Part shown: one piece after another, positions 36,028 through 45,831 of the stretch
Numbering within the stretch: the stretch's first letter is position 1
How the letters are laid out: every line of letters starts with the position of its first letter
Assembly (NCBI GenBank): GCA_027451905.1
Contig: DAIDHV010000009.1
Coordinates: forward strand, 38,224-102,223
Length of the DNA stretch: 64,000 nucleotides
Source: Armatimonadota bacterium
GTDB taxonomy: Bacteria > Armatimonadota > Fimbriimonadia > Fimbriimonadales > Fimbriimonadaceae
Reading direction: 5' to 3'
Notes under the pieces: generated by a model
The model's input: only the letters and a program-made list of their open reading frames with translations
Databases searched by the model: none
What the model was told of the DNA's origin: nothing
Position numbers and translations under genes: made by a program

Positions 36028-37290
36028 CTATATCGCATGGCAATCCATTCCAGTGGGTGGTTGCCAAGTGCCCCAATGCGGATCGCTGGAGAATCCAAGA
36101 ATATGGTAGTACCAACTTGGTGTGAAATTGAAATCCTCCGTATTATACTGATCGCAGTGCTCTGAGTACCAAAATGTCCACTCTCCATTAACGCAATGAT
36201 AAACGTCGGCATTCTGCCAAGCATGGATTTTTACCCAATCATAACTCACGGGTAGGGTTGTCCCCACCGTGACATTCCCACCCCAGCCCAAGATTTCTCC
36301 TTGCAACTGGGCGGAAATGTACAGTGATGAGTTATATGTGCCTTTTGCTGTTTGGCTATAGCTTATTGGACCAGTAACTAACCGAGTGCCCCCAGTACAG
36401 GCAGTCCCGACCCAAGAAGGAGGGCCGTATAGCGGGCCACGACAAGCTTGGTTAAGAGGCTGTATACCATCGACTGAGGCGTAAATTGTTCCAGGCAACG
36501 TTCCCTGCCCTTCGGCTACAACTGGCATCGGAAATTCATTCACACCGTTTATCACAGTTGGGGATATTGCGGCTGGGGTCGAGAACTCATTCGGGTTCGG
36601 GGTTCCCGGCTCCGAACTAACCGGCTGAGAGCTTGCACCTGCTCCTGCTAGACCTGGAGCGTTGGAATTGGATGAGCTAGTGTAGGTGAAAGGTGGGACT
36701 GAAGGCGATGGATTAGCAGGTGTAATAGTCGGAGCGTACTGTGATACCGGCGCACCAGAATTTGGAACGATCCACACCGAAATAGAAAATGACACGCCAG
36801 TGTTTGGATTAGAATACATGATAGTGTCCAGCCCACCATCTGGGACGGTTGTTGGTGCCGCATACAATCCTGTTGCAGAGATGTATCCAAAATCAGTACT
36901 CCAGTAATTATTGCCATCCATAGGAAGGGGATTGCTGGCGGTCAAATGAAGTGCCTGACCCGCCTGCACTTGTACCACTTGTTGAACGCACACGGGGTAA
37001 GGCGATTGAGCCTGGGCTTTCGCTGTGAGAATGCAGGAAGCACACGGAGGTTTTGCAAACGCCGCTGACGCCGATGGTTGGCGCATTTTGAAAAGTGCAA
37101 ACCCAGAAGATATCAGGATAATGCCGCCGAGAGCCATCGGCCAAATTGCTCCAAGCCTCTTCTTGGGGCGGTTTTTCTTGACATTGGTTGCCTTTTGTAA
37201 GTTGTTGCCATCGTCGGCCTTGCCAGCTGCTATAGTTAGTGCAGTAACTGCGGCGACCATTGGCACAATTAAGTGGAGCAAATGCTTCAT
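36028..37290 (-). CDS. Unrecognised Cys-containing membrane/secreted protein
   Basis: Family not recognised. 420 residues: N-terminal hydrophobic segment (about 3-22), a basic stretch (NVKKNRPKKR), a second membrane helix (about 49-66, WPMALGGIILISSGFALF), then an exported region starting with CASC and an Ig-like part (QVQAGQALHLTASNPLPM), a Pro/Ser-rich linker (residues ~180-240), and an aromatic/Cys-rich end (VYHCVNGEWTFWYSEHCDQY). The ~125-bp direct repeats on both sides and lack of neighbours suggest an acquired gene. A 13-A run lies in its promoter region. Confidence 0.65.
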   Translation of the reverse strand: MKHLLHLIVPMVAAVTALTIAAGKADDGNNLQKATNVKKNRPKKRLGAIWPMALGGIILISSGFALFKMRQPSASAAFAKPPCASCILTAKAQAQSPYPVCVQQVVQVQAGQALHLTASNPLPMDGNNYWSTDFGYISATGLYAAPTTVPDGGLDTIMYSNPNTGVSFSISVWIVPNSGAPVSQYAPTITPANPSPSVPPFTYTSSSNSNAPGLAGAGASSQPVSSEPGTPNPNEFSTPAAISPTVINGVNEFPMPVVAEGQGTLPGTIYASVDGIQPLNQACRGPLYGPPSWVGTACTGGTRLVTGPISYSQTAKGTYNSSLYISAQLQGEILGWGGNVTVGTTLPVSYDWVKIHAWQNADVYHCVNGEWTFWYSEHCDQYNTEDFNFTPSWYYHILGFSSDPHWGTWQPPTGMDCHAI

Positions 37291-37300
37291 AACAATTTCC

Positions 37301-37328
37301 AGTGTAAGGCTTTTTTTTTTTTTGTCAA
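37301..37328 (-). promoter_or_regulatory. Possible promoter with a homopolymer spacer
   Basis: On the minus strand TTGACA (37323-37328) is followed by 12 further A residues and GCCT, then TACACT (37301-37306): a consensus -35, 16-nt spacer and fair -10. The A13 tract (37311-37323) lies in the spacer. The -10 ends only 10 nt before the ATG, so the transcript would be nearly leaderless. Confidence 0.4.
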
Positions 37329-37417
37329 TACTTCCAGTACTTTATTCCAAAAAACATAAGAAAATTACAACGGCGAGCCATTATCAGGCCAACTAGTCCT
37401 CGCTTATTGACGAGAGC

Positions 37418-37538
37418 TTAATCTCCCATTTGGTTTAGGTTGAGGTCAGTAGATTTCCAAACTTTGCACTGGCTATATGCCGCAAACATTGGAGCCCTGA
37501 CTTCGTCGCTTCCTTTATGCCATATGATCCCAGAAATC
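37418..37538 (-). repeat. Imperfect direct repeat, right copy
   Basis: Partner of 35645-35769, 1.77 kb away in the same orientation. Perfect over 28 bp at 37434-37461. The whole stretch 37291-37662 contains no intact gene. Confidence 0.7.
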
Positions 37539-37662
37539 CAACCAGATTCATCCCCATTCGGACTTCTCTAAACTGGTATTTGCCGCCTGACAGTTCCAGC
37601 TAATGTCATCTCCCTAAAGAAATCTGACAATCAACCCGCCAAAAGCCAATCTGGCAGTGCGA

Positions 37663-38724
37663 CTACCAGGCCCGGATGTATTGGTTGGGTATATAGTCTA
37701 GCTTCACACCCAGTTGTTTGGCAGCTTGGATCGGCCAATTCGGATTCCGCAGGAGCTCTCTTGCCATCAAAATGAGGTCGGCTTGACCAGTGGAGAGGAT
37801 CGTTTCGCCTTGAATAGGATCGGTGATCATACCAACCGCCCCTACCGCAATTTCCGATTCCTTACGAATCGCTTCCGCAAATCTCACCTGATAACCTGGT
37901 CCCACCGGGATTTTTGCATGAGAATGGTTGCCTCCCGTTGATACATCAATCAAATCGATTCCAAGATCCCTGAGCCATTTTGCAATTTGGATTGAATCTT
38001 CAATAGTTAAGCCACCCTCCGCCCAGTCCGTAGCCGAGACACGAACAAAAATGGGCCGATCTTCACCCCATGCCGCTCGAACCGAAAGGCAAACTTCTTC
38101 CAGTAATCGAAACCTCTTTTGCAAAGAACCACCGTACTCATCGCTTCTGGTATTGGAAATCGGCGATAAGAATTGGTGGATTAAATAGCCGTGAGCGGCG
38201 TGAACCTCTACAATCTCAAATCCTGCTTGATCGGCTCGCCTAGTCGCCAAGCCAAAAGCCTCGACAACCCTCAAGATGTCTGATTGGTTCATTGCCCTTG
38301 GGTGCGGGTATTCGTCTCGAAACGGAATCGCGGTGGGACCAAGAACTTGCCATCCGCCTTGATCAATTGGAATCTGAAATCCTTCATCCCATGGCCTTGG
38401 CGTACTGGCTTTGCGACCAGCATGAGCCAGCTGAATACCAGGCACTGCCCCAAACCTCTTGATGAAGCTTGTCGCCCTTTTCAGTTCAGTAATGTGTTCA
38501 TCGCGGTAGATCCCAAGGTCATGAGGAGAGATTCTGCCTTCCGGGGAGACGGCGGTTGCTTCCGTAAAAACAATCCCTGCCCCACCCTTGGAAAGGGCAC
38601 CAAGATGCACAAAATGCCAATCATTGGCAAAACCGTCTTCACTACTGTACTGACACATTGGAGACACAACAATTCGGTTTCGCGTCGTCACTCCTCTTGC
38701 GGTCCACGGCTCAAATAGATTCAT
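37663..38724 (-). CDS. namA: Old yellow enzyme family NADPH dehydrogenase (NamA/YqjM type)
   Basis: FMN flavoprotein that reduces activated alkenes. N-terminal RNRIVVSPMCQYSSEDGFAN (the YqjM-type Cys), QLAHAGRKAS, VEVHAAHGYLIHQFLSPISN, TRSDEYGGSLQKRFRLLEEV, and the FMN phosphate site near VGAVGMITDP and ILMARELLRNPNWP. 353 residues, typical. Cytoplasmic. Natural substrate unknown. Confidence 0.93.
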   Translation of the reverse strand: MNLFEPWTARGVTTRNRIVVSPMCQYSSEDGFANDWHFVHLGALSKGGAGIVFTEATAVSPEGRISPHDLGIYRDEHITELKRATSFIKRFGAVPGIQLAHAGRKASTPRPWDEGFQIPIDQGGWQVLGPTAIPFRDEYPHPRAMNQSDILRVVEAFGLATRRADQAGFEIVEVHAAHGYLIHQFLSPISNTRSDEYGGSLQKRFRLLEEVCLSVRAAWGEDRPIFVRVSATDWAEGGLTIEDSIQIAKWLRDLGIDLIDVSTGGNHSHAKIPVGPGYQVRFAEAIRKESEIAVGAVGMITDPIQGETILSTGQADLILMARELLRNPNWPIQAAKQLGVKLDYIPNQYIRAW

Positions 38725-38849
38725 GAAAATAGTTTACCGCGCAACTATCTGAAAATCCAAACATAAGCTATGGACAAGAGCCTAGCTACTCTGGCAGGCG
38801 CAACTTTGCCTGGTGCCCTCGTTTTAATCGATTCAGAGCGGGACCAAAT

Positions 38850-40787
38850 TCACTCTGGTGAAGCGGAAACCGGTTCCCCTTTGGCGGCCTGACCCGTGAT
38901 TTTTTCTAGAAAATCTTCACCTAAAATCTTTTTGACAATGATGTTTTGGTTGATCTTATACTTTCGTGCCCTTGGTGCAATATAGCTGCAGTCCACCGGC
39001 TCAAAAGTAAAGGTTGGACCCGACTCTTGGTAGTGGGCCTGAGTTGTTTTTAGCCAATTCGCATCATCCCTTGCCGGCGTATCCATCTTAAAATGAGCAC
39101 CTCGGCTTTCATCGCGGATGATTGCCCCTTCCACAATCGCCTGACTTTGAATCACCATATTCTTGACCGCCCTTGCAAACGGTACAGCTTGGTTAGCCCA
39201 ATCCGAATTATCAACCAGATCGCACTTTTGGATGCGATCGGCAAGGTCTGCTAATTTTCCTCGTGCGGCAACAAGGTCTTTTTGCACTCTCCAAATCCCA
39301 CAGTTGTTCCACATCACATCGGCAAGTTCGGCATGCAAAGCGTACGGGTTCTCCTTGCCTCTGGATGTCTTCATTTGGGTGTACTCACTGCTTCGCTCCC
39401 TCACTGCTTCATCAAAGACAGCCGAACTTGGAGCTTCCTTCTCATGGGCGTCCTTCAGGTATGCCAAAATCCCTTGCGCCGCCAGCTCCCCGCCGGTCAG
39501 GCAGGTCAATAAGGCATTGGCCCCTAATCGGTTGGCTCCATGATATTGGTACTCGCATTCGCCTGCCGCATAAAGGCCGGGGATGTTGGTGGACTGATTC
39601 CTTGGGCTATCAATGTCTAAAGCGGTTTCGTGCCCTTTTTCGTAATCCACCCACAAGCCACCCATTGTGTAATGAACGGCTGGATAGATTCTCATCGGGT
39701 TGGCAATGGGGTCTTCACCCATAAACTTCTCGTAAATTTCAAGAACGCCCTCTAACTTATCGTTGATTTGATCTCTTGTGTAAGGACCGCCTCGATCCTT
39801 GTGAAGCTGGGTGATATCTAAATAAACCTGCTCTTTGCCCTTAATTCCCAGCCCTTTTCTGCAGACGCAGTAAATGATAAAGCTAACAATATCGCGGCTA
39901 AGCAAATTGCCATAAACGGGATCCATCTCTTCGCAAACGTACCACCGGTCTGCTTCGGGAATGTCTACCGGATTTCTGCCATCCATCGGATCACGCGGCG
40001 TCCAAACCCTGCCTCCTTCACCCCTCACCGATTCGCTAATAAGGCGGCACTTGTCTTCACCAGGGATTGCGGTCGGATGGATTTGGATCATTTCTGGGTT
40101 TCCGTAAATAACCCCCTGCTGATAGCAAATCGAAACCGCTGCACCGGTGTTGATAATGGAATTTGTAGACTTGCCAAAGATCACTCCGTTGCCGCCGGTG
40201 GCAATCGTCACCGCGTCGGCTGGAAACGCCCGAATCTCCATCGTGCGTAGATTCTGGGCCGTGATCCCCACGCATCGGCCAGAACCATCTTTCACGATCC
40301 CAAGAAACTCCCAGCCTTCATACTTTTGCACGCGGTTTTGATCTTCCCATCTGCGCACCTGCTCATCGAGCGCATACAGCAATTGTTGGCCAGTGGTAGC
40401 TCCTGCATAGGCGGTGCGATGCTTGAGTGTGCCACCAAACCTTCGAAAATCAAGCAACCCTTCGTTGGTTCGATTAAACGGCACACCCATCCGATCAAGC
40501 AGAAAAATGATGGCAGGTGCTCGTTCTGCCATCCGCATTACCGGTGGCTGATGATTTAAAAAGTCTCCGCCCGTGATCGTGTCTTCAAAATGGAGGTAGG
40601 CAGAATCGCCTTCCCCCCTAAGATTCACGGCGCCATTGATCCCTCCCTGAGCGCAAACCGAGTGGGATCGTTTAACCGGGACTACGCTGAAGAGCAAGAC
40701 CTTATGCCCTGCTTCGGCTAGCTTCATTGTGGTCATGAGTCCGGCTAAGCCGCCTCCGACGACGACGACCGTTCGCTGCGTTGCCAT
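38850..40787 (-). CDS. sdhA: Succinate dehydrogenase flavoprotein subunit (Bacillus type)
   Basis: FAD subunit of complex II. VVVVGGGLAGLMTTMKLAEA, covalent-FAD histidine in KRSHSVCAQGGINGAV, FGGTLKHRTAYAGATTG, HPTAIPG, RGEGGRVW, and YAAGECEYQYHGANRLGANA. The wording is that of Bacillus-type SdhA. 645 residues with a slightly long C-terminus. Oddly, no sdhC (cytochrome b) or sdhB (iron-sulfur) gene flanks it: upstream is metK, downstream namA. Confidence 0.95.
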   Translation of the reverse strand: MATQRTVVVVGGGLAGLMTTMKLAEAGHKVLLFSVVPVKRSHSVCAQGGINGAVNLRGEGDSAYLHFEDTITGGDFLNHQPPVMRMAERAPAIIFLLDRMGVPFNRTNEGLLDFRRFGGTLKHRTAYAGATTGQQLLYALDEQVRRWEDQNRVQKYEGWEFLGIVKDGSGRCVGITAQNLRTMEIRAFPADAVTIATGGNGVIFGKSTNSIINTGAAVSICYQQGVIYGNPEMIQIHPTAIPGEDKCRLISESVRGEGGRVWTPRDPMDGRNPVDIPEADRWYVCEEMDPVYGNLLSRDIVSFIIYCVCRKGLGIKGKEQVYLDITQLHKDRGGPYTRDQINDKLEGVLEIYEKFMGEDPIANPMRIYPAVHYTMGGLWVDYEKGHETALDIDSPRNQSTNIPGLYAAGECEYQYHGANRLGANALLTCLTGGELAAQGILAYLKDAHEKEAPSSAVFDEAVRERSSEYTQMKTSRGKENPYALHAELADVMWNNCGIWRVQKDLVAARGKLADLADRIQKCDLVDNSDWANQAVPFARAVKNMVIQSQAIVEGAIIRDESRGAHFKMDTPARDDANWLKTTQAHYQESGPTFTFEPVDCSYIAPRARKYKINQNIIVKKILGEDFLEKITGQAAKGEPVSASPE

Positions 40788-40858
40788 ATGCTTACTTCTA
40801 TTATGAAGCCAAATGAATCATCTCAAGAGGCGACTTCCTTTGGCAGAGCATCGGATCG

Positions 40859-42001
40859 TTAAACTTCGGTGAGATTTGCCTTGAGAGCCGAGCTAGTGGC
40901 TGTGCTCTCCCATGGAAATTCCGGATTGCCAAAATGGCCATTTTTAGCAGTTGGCAGATACTTCATAGATTTCAACCCCAGCGTCTCGATGATGGCTCTT
41001 GGTGACATGTCAAACGTTCCTCGAATTCTTTTCACAATCTCGTCTGGGTCCGTATTGCTAGTGCCAAAGGTTTCAACATCAATGGCTACCGGTTGGGCGA
41101 CGCCAATTGCGTACGCCATCTGAACTTGAACCTTGCTTGCAAGACCAGCTGCAACGATGTTCTTTGCCAGGTATCGAGCCATGTAAGCTGCCGATCGGTC
41201 CACCTTGGTTGGGTCCTTGCCACTAAAGGCGCCTCCCCCATGAGGGCATAGGCCACCGTAGGTGTCAACAATTATTTTTCGACCCGTGACCCCTGTATCG
41301 CCCTGAGGTCCGCCGATGATGAAAGTTCCGGTTGGGTTCACGTGCAAAATCGGATCACCATCAAGATACTGGCTGTACTCTTCGTACACCTGCTTCAAAA
41401 TATAGCTGCGAACAATCTCACTCACTCCTTCTTGAGACAACTTATCGGAGTGCTGAGCAGAAACAACCACCGTGTTAATCCTTTTCGGATGGCCAAAAGC
41501 ATCATATTCAACCGAAACTTGGCTTTTCACATCCGGTCGCAATCCCAATTCGGGATGCTTTTTCCGAACACTGGCCGCTCTCCGCGTAATCGCGTGGGCA
41601 ATTGCAATTGGCAATGGCATCAGCTCTGGAGTTTCCGTGGTTGCCATGCCAAACATCATGCCTTGGTCACCGGCACCTCCCGTGTCAACCCCCTGAGCAA
41701 TATCCGGAGACTGGCCCTGAATCGCAACCAAAACCCCGCACGTGTTGCCATCAAATCCTAGATCGGTATGAGTGTAGCCAACGTCACTGGCTGTCTTTCG
41801 TACAACTTGGGCAACGTCTACATATGCTTCCGAGGTCACTTCTCCCGCAACAACCGCAACCCCCCTTGTCAATAGAGTTTCAATCGCAACTCTCGAGTTG
41901 GGATCAAGGCTCAGGAAAGAGTCTAAAAGGGCATCCGAAATTTGATCCGCTAATTTATCGGGGTGACCCTCGCTCACGCTCTCAGAAGTGTAAATATGCA
42001 T
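40859..42001 (-). CDS. metK: S-adenosylmethionine synthetase
   Basis: Makes SAM from ATP and methionine. YTSESVSEGHPDKLADQISD at the N-terminus, GAGDQGMMFGMA, FIIGGPQGDTGVTGRKIIVD, YGGLCPHGGGAFSGKDPTKV. 380 residues. A good Shine-Dalgarno AAGGAG precedes the ATG by 8 nt. No SAM riboswitch was recognised in the 130-nt leader region shared with der. Confidence 0.98.
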   Translation of the reverse strand: MHIYTSESVSEGHPDKLADQISDALLDSFLSLDPNSRVAIETLLTRGVAVVAGEVTSEAYVDVAQVVRKTASDVGYTHTDLGFDGNTCGVLVAIQGQSPDIAQGVDTGGAGDQGMMFGMATTETPELMPLPIAIAHAITRRAASVRKKHPELGLRPDVKSQVSVEYDAFGHPKRINTVVVSAQHSDKLSQEGVSEIVRSYILKQVYEEYSQYLDGDPILHVNPTGTFIIGGPQGDTGVTGRKIIVDTYGGLCPHGGGAFSGKDPTKVDRSAAYMARYLAKNIVAAGLASKVQVQMAYAIGVAQPVAIDVETFGTSNTDPDEIVKRIRGTFDMSPRAIIETLGLKSMKYLPTAKNGHFGNPEFPWESTATSSALKANLTEV

Positions 42002-42135
42002 GGACGTCTCCTTACTAGGGTACCGAAGCCGAGCCCCAAAATTCGAGAGTCTGCTTCAATTTAAACTAAAAAACTTGAATTTTGGATTCAAAAGGTGCCT
42101 TTTGCCCCGCGAGGCGGGTACCTTAATAGTCGCCC

Positions 42136-43488
42136 ATGAAAAGCAGATTCCCGACTGTGGTCATAGTGGGCCGCCCCAATGTGGGCAAGAGCACATTCTT
42201 TAATCGGCTCATCGGACGCCGCCACGCGGTGGTTGAAGATACCCCTGGAATCACCCGCGATCGGCTGTATGCCGAGGCAACTTGGAATGGGGTTACCTTT
42301 ACCGTTGTCGACACCGGCGGAATCGTCTTTTCTGAGGATGACCCTCTGGCCGAACAGATCCGAGTTCAAGCCAACATTGCCATCGAGGAGGCCGATGTCG
42401 TTTTGTTTTTGGTTGAAGCAACTACCGGCATCACCCCCGATGATCGTGACCTTGCCAATGCCTTGCGAGGCATGAAAAAACCGATCTTGCTTGTGGTGAA
42501 TAAGGCCGACAACGCAAGAAGAGAAGAGGAAGCTAACGAGTTTTACGGTATTGGCATCGGCGAGGAGCTATTCCCCGTAAGCGCCCTTCATGGCCGAGGA
42601 GTTGGTGATCTGCTTGACCGGATTGTAGAGCTTTTGCCATCTGGTGAGGCTCTGCTAGAGGGCCCTACCGAAATCCGAGTTGCCATCGTGGGAAGGCCAA
42701 ATGTGGGCAAGTCCTCCATGGTGAACGCATTCACTGGCGAGCAAAGAATGATTGTCAGCCAAATTGCGGGCACAACTCGTGACGCAATTGATACCGAGCT
42801 GGTTTATAAAGACGAAACCTTTAGGCTGATCGACACCGCCGGAATCCGCCGCCGCGGGAAAATACAAGGCTCGGTTGAATACTACATGGTGGACCGCGCC
42901 ACAAGAGCCATCGAGCGCGCCGACTGTGCGGTTGTTGTGGTTGATGGCTACGAAGGTTTGACCGATGGAGACAAACGAGTGGCAAAAATTGCCCACGATG
43001 CAGGCAAGGCTTGTGTTTTTGCAATCAACAAATGGGACCTGCAAGAACCACCAACCGGCGATATTGGCAAGCTGAGCCCCATCAAAAAAGATTTCATTCG
43101 GATCATCAAAGATCAGGTTCCTGAGTTGGGATACGCGATGGTTGCCTTTACCTCTGCCAAAGAAAGCGCAGGATTAAAACCCGTCCTTGATAAGGTTATT
43201 GCCTCTGTAGAAAACTATAACTTTCGGATTAGCACTGGTCAGCTTAACAAACTGCTGACCGACGCGACCTATGCCAAGCCATACACCTCGGGCGGCAAAA
43301 GGCTAAAAATTTACTACGGCACCCAAGTTTCAACCTGCCCGCCAACTTTTGCCCTCTTTTGTAACGATCCCGACCTGGTTCACTTTAGCTACCAACGGTA
43401 CTTGCTGAACCAGATCAGGGCATCCTATCCCATGGAAGGAACCCCGATCAAATTGTTGATTCGCGCAAGCCACGGCGTCAAGAAATAA
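42136..43488 (+). CDS. der: Ribosome biogenesis GTPase Der
   Basis: Double-GTPase acting in 50S assembly. Domain 1: VGRPNVGKSTFFNRL, DTPGITRDR, DTGGI, NKADNA. Domain 2 (from ~residue 177): VGRPNVGKSSMVNAF, GTTRDAIDTE, DTAGIRRRGK, NKWD. The C-terminal KH-like domain ends around LIRASHGVKK. 450 residues, normal. Confidence 0.98.
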   Translation: MKSRFPTVVIVGRPNVGKSTFFNRLIGRRHAVVEDTPGITRDRLYAEATWNGVTFTVVDTGGIVFSEDDPLAEQIRVQANIAIEEADVVLFLVEATTGITPDDRDLANALRGMKKPILLVVNKADNARREEEANEFYGIGIGEELFPVSALHGRGVGDLLDRIVELLPSGEALLEGPTEIRVAIVGRPNVGKSSMVNAFTGEQRMIVSQIAGTTRDAIDTELVYKDETFRLIDTAGIRRRGKIQGSVEYYMVDRATRAIERADCAVVVVDGYEGLTDGDKRVAKIAHDAGKACVFAINKWDLQEPPTGDIGKLSPIKKDFIRIIKDQVPELGYAMVAFTSAKESAGLKPVLDKVIASVENYNFRISTGQLNKLLTDATYAKPYTSGGKRLKIYYGTQVSTCPPTFALFCNDPDLVHFSYQRYLLNQIRASYPMEGTPIKLLIRASHGVKK

Positions 43489-43545
43489 CTTGCCGCTAGG
43501 ACTTCCTTTTTTGTTACAACTTCAGGATATTGTGGCTGCCGTTTC

Positions 43546-44604
43546 TTAGCCTTTGACTTCAAAAATGTCCGCGTGGTGGTGGGTTGCCACAAACGATACG
43601 GTGCTCACCCAACTGTGCCCAATTTTTTTCTTGTGGAAAAACTTGACCGCCAGTGGCTTCTTCTTTCCTTTGAAATCTTCCAAAGCAACCAAAGTCTTGG
43701 GCCGAAAACTGGTCACGATCTGCAAGTTATTGATGGGAATGTTGACCTTTGTATAATCGCCAACAATGGCTCCATTTTTCGTATGAGTCACCTGCAGGGC
43801 GTCCATTGGGATAAACAAATACTTGATCCCATTTGGGCTCACCTCAACAAGGTCATAGCCAAAATAACCACCCACCGATGGCACCGCGTCAAGAGGGGCA
43901 CCAGAGCCTCCCGCGATGACATACTTGACTCCGCCATGATCCTGAACGTTATTGACATGGTCATGACCCTCAAAAACGGCTTGAACCTGACCGTTGGTGT
44001 ACATGCTGGCGAGGGTCTCCGACGGTTGGATCGTGGCACCTTTTTCGGTGACTCCTGCCCGCGCAAAGACTGGCCGATGCTCCCAAACAAACTTCGGACC
44101 CGCGCTGCTTAAAGCCGATTGCAGCCAAGTCATCTGATTGCCAGAAACTACATCGGTTGAATCTGTTTCATCGGTGCTGACCGCTAAAAATGTATAGCCA
44201 CCGTACTGAAAACTGCCATAGCTTTTTCCCATAAGGCGATGGTAAATCGATTCAAAAGAAGGGTTGCTTGCCATTTCATGGTTTCCGGGAACGTTGATAA
44301 ACGGCACTGGAAGCTTGTTCACTAGCCCCTTCACTGCCTCGCATTCTGCCGTATAAGCGCGGTTTGTATCTCCGTAACCAAACACCAAATCTCCGGTGGA
44401 GAGCACAAATTGAGGGCCAATAACAGCCGCCTCTTTCAGGATCTCTCGGAACGTCTTGGTAGGAGCTAAGCCCCCCATGATCGGCCGATTATCACCCATC
44501 ACAAGAAATGTAAAACTGCTTTGTGACGCCGGCATTGAGACGTGGTTGATGGGCAACATTTGGGGGCCGCTGAAAGCAACCGCAAGGAATGTAGTGAGAA
44601 TCAT
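43546..44604 (-). CDS. Secreted calcineurin-like metallophosphoesterase
   Basis: Signal-like start MILTTFLAVAFSGPQ. The five metal-ligand motifs are visible: VMGDNRP, STGDLVFG, VPGNHEM, WEHRPVF, and EGHDHVN with GGVKYVIAGGSGAPL. Substrate unknown; the extracytoplasmic members often act on phosphate esters or nucleotides. Convergent with der. Confidence 0.9.
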   Translation of the reverse strand: MILTTFLAVAFSGPQMLPINHVSMPASQSSFTFLVMGDNRPIMGGLAPTKTFREILKEAAVIGPQFVLSTGDLVFGYGDTNRAYTAECEAVKGLVNKLPVPFINVPGNHEMASNPSFESIYHRLMGKSYGSFQYGGYTFLAVSTDETDSTDVVSGNQMTWLQSALSSAGPKFVWEHRPVFARAGVTEKGATIQPSETLASMYTNGQVQAVFEGHDHVNNVQDHGGVKYVIAGGSGAPLDAVPSVGGYFGYDLVEVSPNGIKYLFIPMDALQVTHTKNGAIVGDYTKVNIPINNLQIVTSFRPKTLVALEDFKGKKKPLAVKFFHKKKIGHSWVSTVSFVATHHHADIFEVKG

Positions 44605-44700
44605 GGTGCCCTTTGACTATTCCCACCAAGTTGTTAAGAAAGGGTTAACAAAATGTTATGCCCCTGCCTTGCAAAGCGTTCTTAAATCGGGTTTCTTAAG

Positions 44701-45180
44701 CTAAGCAAGAGATTTGGCCATTTTCACAACCACAAATGGGCGCTCGCCATAGATTCTAATTTCCCTCTCAATAGCACGATATCCGCACTTTTCATAAAAT
44801 GGAACCGCATTCAAAGAGGCATCTAGGGTCACTTGCTGGCACCCCGTACTTTTCGCCTTCGCTTCCAACAGGCCAAGAGGCTGCCTGCCAATGCCCTGAC
44901 GGTTAAACCGTGGATGTACGTAACAAGTTTGAACTAAGCACTCTTCTGAATCAAAAGAGGCAACCCCTGCCAGTTCATTGCCAACCTCGGCAACAATAAC
45001 TGTAAGGTCTTGAAGTCGCTGGGGCCAAGCTTCCAAGTTAAAGGCAGTAGACCATCTCTCCACATCTTCCTGCGGATAACTGCCCTTGGCATTGGCCAGC
45101 ACCGTCAGACGGTAAAGCTCTTTTAGCCCAGGTCCGTCCTCTACTGTTCCTGGTCGAAAATGAACATTTTGATCCAGCAT
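44701..45180 (-). CDS. GNAT-family N-acetyltransferase
   Basis: Acetyl-CoA-dependent acetyltransferase, 159 residues. VHPRFNRQGIGRQPLGLLEA is the acetyl-CoA binding motif A (Q-x-x-G-x-G like), and LDASLNAVPFYEKCGYRAIE is motif B. Acceptor substrate not deducible. A single cytoplasmic domain. Confidence 0.9.
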   Translation of the reverse strand: MLDQNVHFRPGTVEDGPGLKELYRLTVLANAKGSYPQEDVERWSTAFNLEAWPQRLQDLTVIVAEVGNELAGVASFDSEECLVQTCYVHPRFNRQGIGRQPLGLLEAKAKSTGCQQVTLDASLNAVPFYEKCGYRAIEREIRIYGERPFVVVKMAKSLA

Positions 45181-45326
45181 AGGTCAACAATAATGGCAAG
45201 ATTGAATTGGTCAGCGCGCTGCTAACCCGTGGCGGCAAAGGTGGCAACAAAAAACAGTCCGGCAGAAGTTGGCAGGCGTCATTTACAGGCAATGACCATT
45301 TCGTGACAATTCAAAAGTAGGGATGC

Positions 45327-45659
45327 TTAAGCTAAAACTTTGCTCTGAGCATAGGCCGCGCTTCGCTCTAGCCAAGATTTGAATTCTTCTTTGTTATCCA
45401 GAACTTGGATTGGCATCTTCACGTAACCCTCAAATGGCTCCGCGTTCGGCTCAGGGCAAATTGGCCCCGAACCAGCAATCTTTAAGGCAAGCTCCCTATC
45501 TTCTGGCGATAGCTTAAGCCCGATATCCTCTCCGATCAAAAACGCAAACATCCGGTTTCCCGTATAAACACCCATGCCTCCAAAGAGGCGCCTCGCCCGA
45601 ACATCGTAACTCTCAGCAGCCGACATGATTTGCTCATATCGAAATGGACGATAAACCAT
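45327..45659 (-). CDS. TfoX N-terminal domain protein
   Basis: Small protein matching TfoX_N: RARRLFGGMGVYTGNRMFAF, EDIGLKLSPEDRELAL, and YVKMPIQVLDNKEEFKSWLE. 110 residues; no TfoX C-terminal domain. TfoX/Sxy regulates competence in Gammaproteobacteria, but isolated N-domains are common and of unknown role. Confidence 0.88.
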   Translation of the reverse strand: MVYRPFRYEQIMSAAESYDVRARRLFGGMGVYTGNRMFAFLIGEDIGLKLSPEDRELALKIAGSGPICPEPNAEPFEGYVKMPIQVLDNKEEFKSWLERSAAYAQSKVLA

Positions 45660-45831
45660 TGATCCTTATTTCCCCCTCAATTCTTGCGCAGTGCGACTTC
45701 TTCAGAGAATAAAATGCCACTCTCCTACCCTTTAGTATAAGACACCCTCCAAAAATTACCGGTCTGATTTGCTAAAACTTATACAATCTGTTTGTAAACT
45801 GAGGTTAAGCCTTGGTTCATGTTCCCAAAAA

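Noticed and set aside
42002..42135. SAM riboswitch in the metK leader
   Set aside because: No SAM-I core motifs were recognised; only a small CCCGC/GCGGG hairpin is present.
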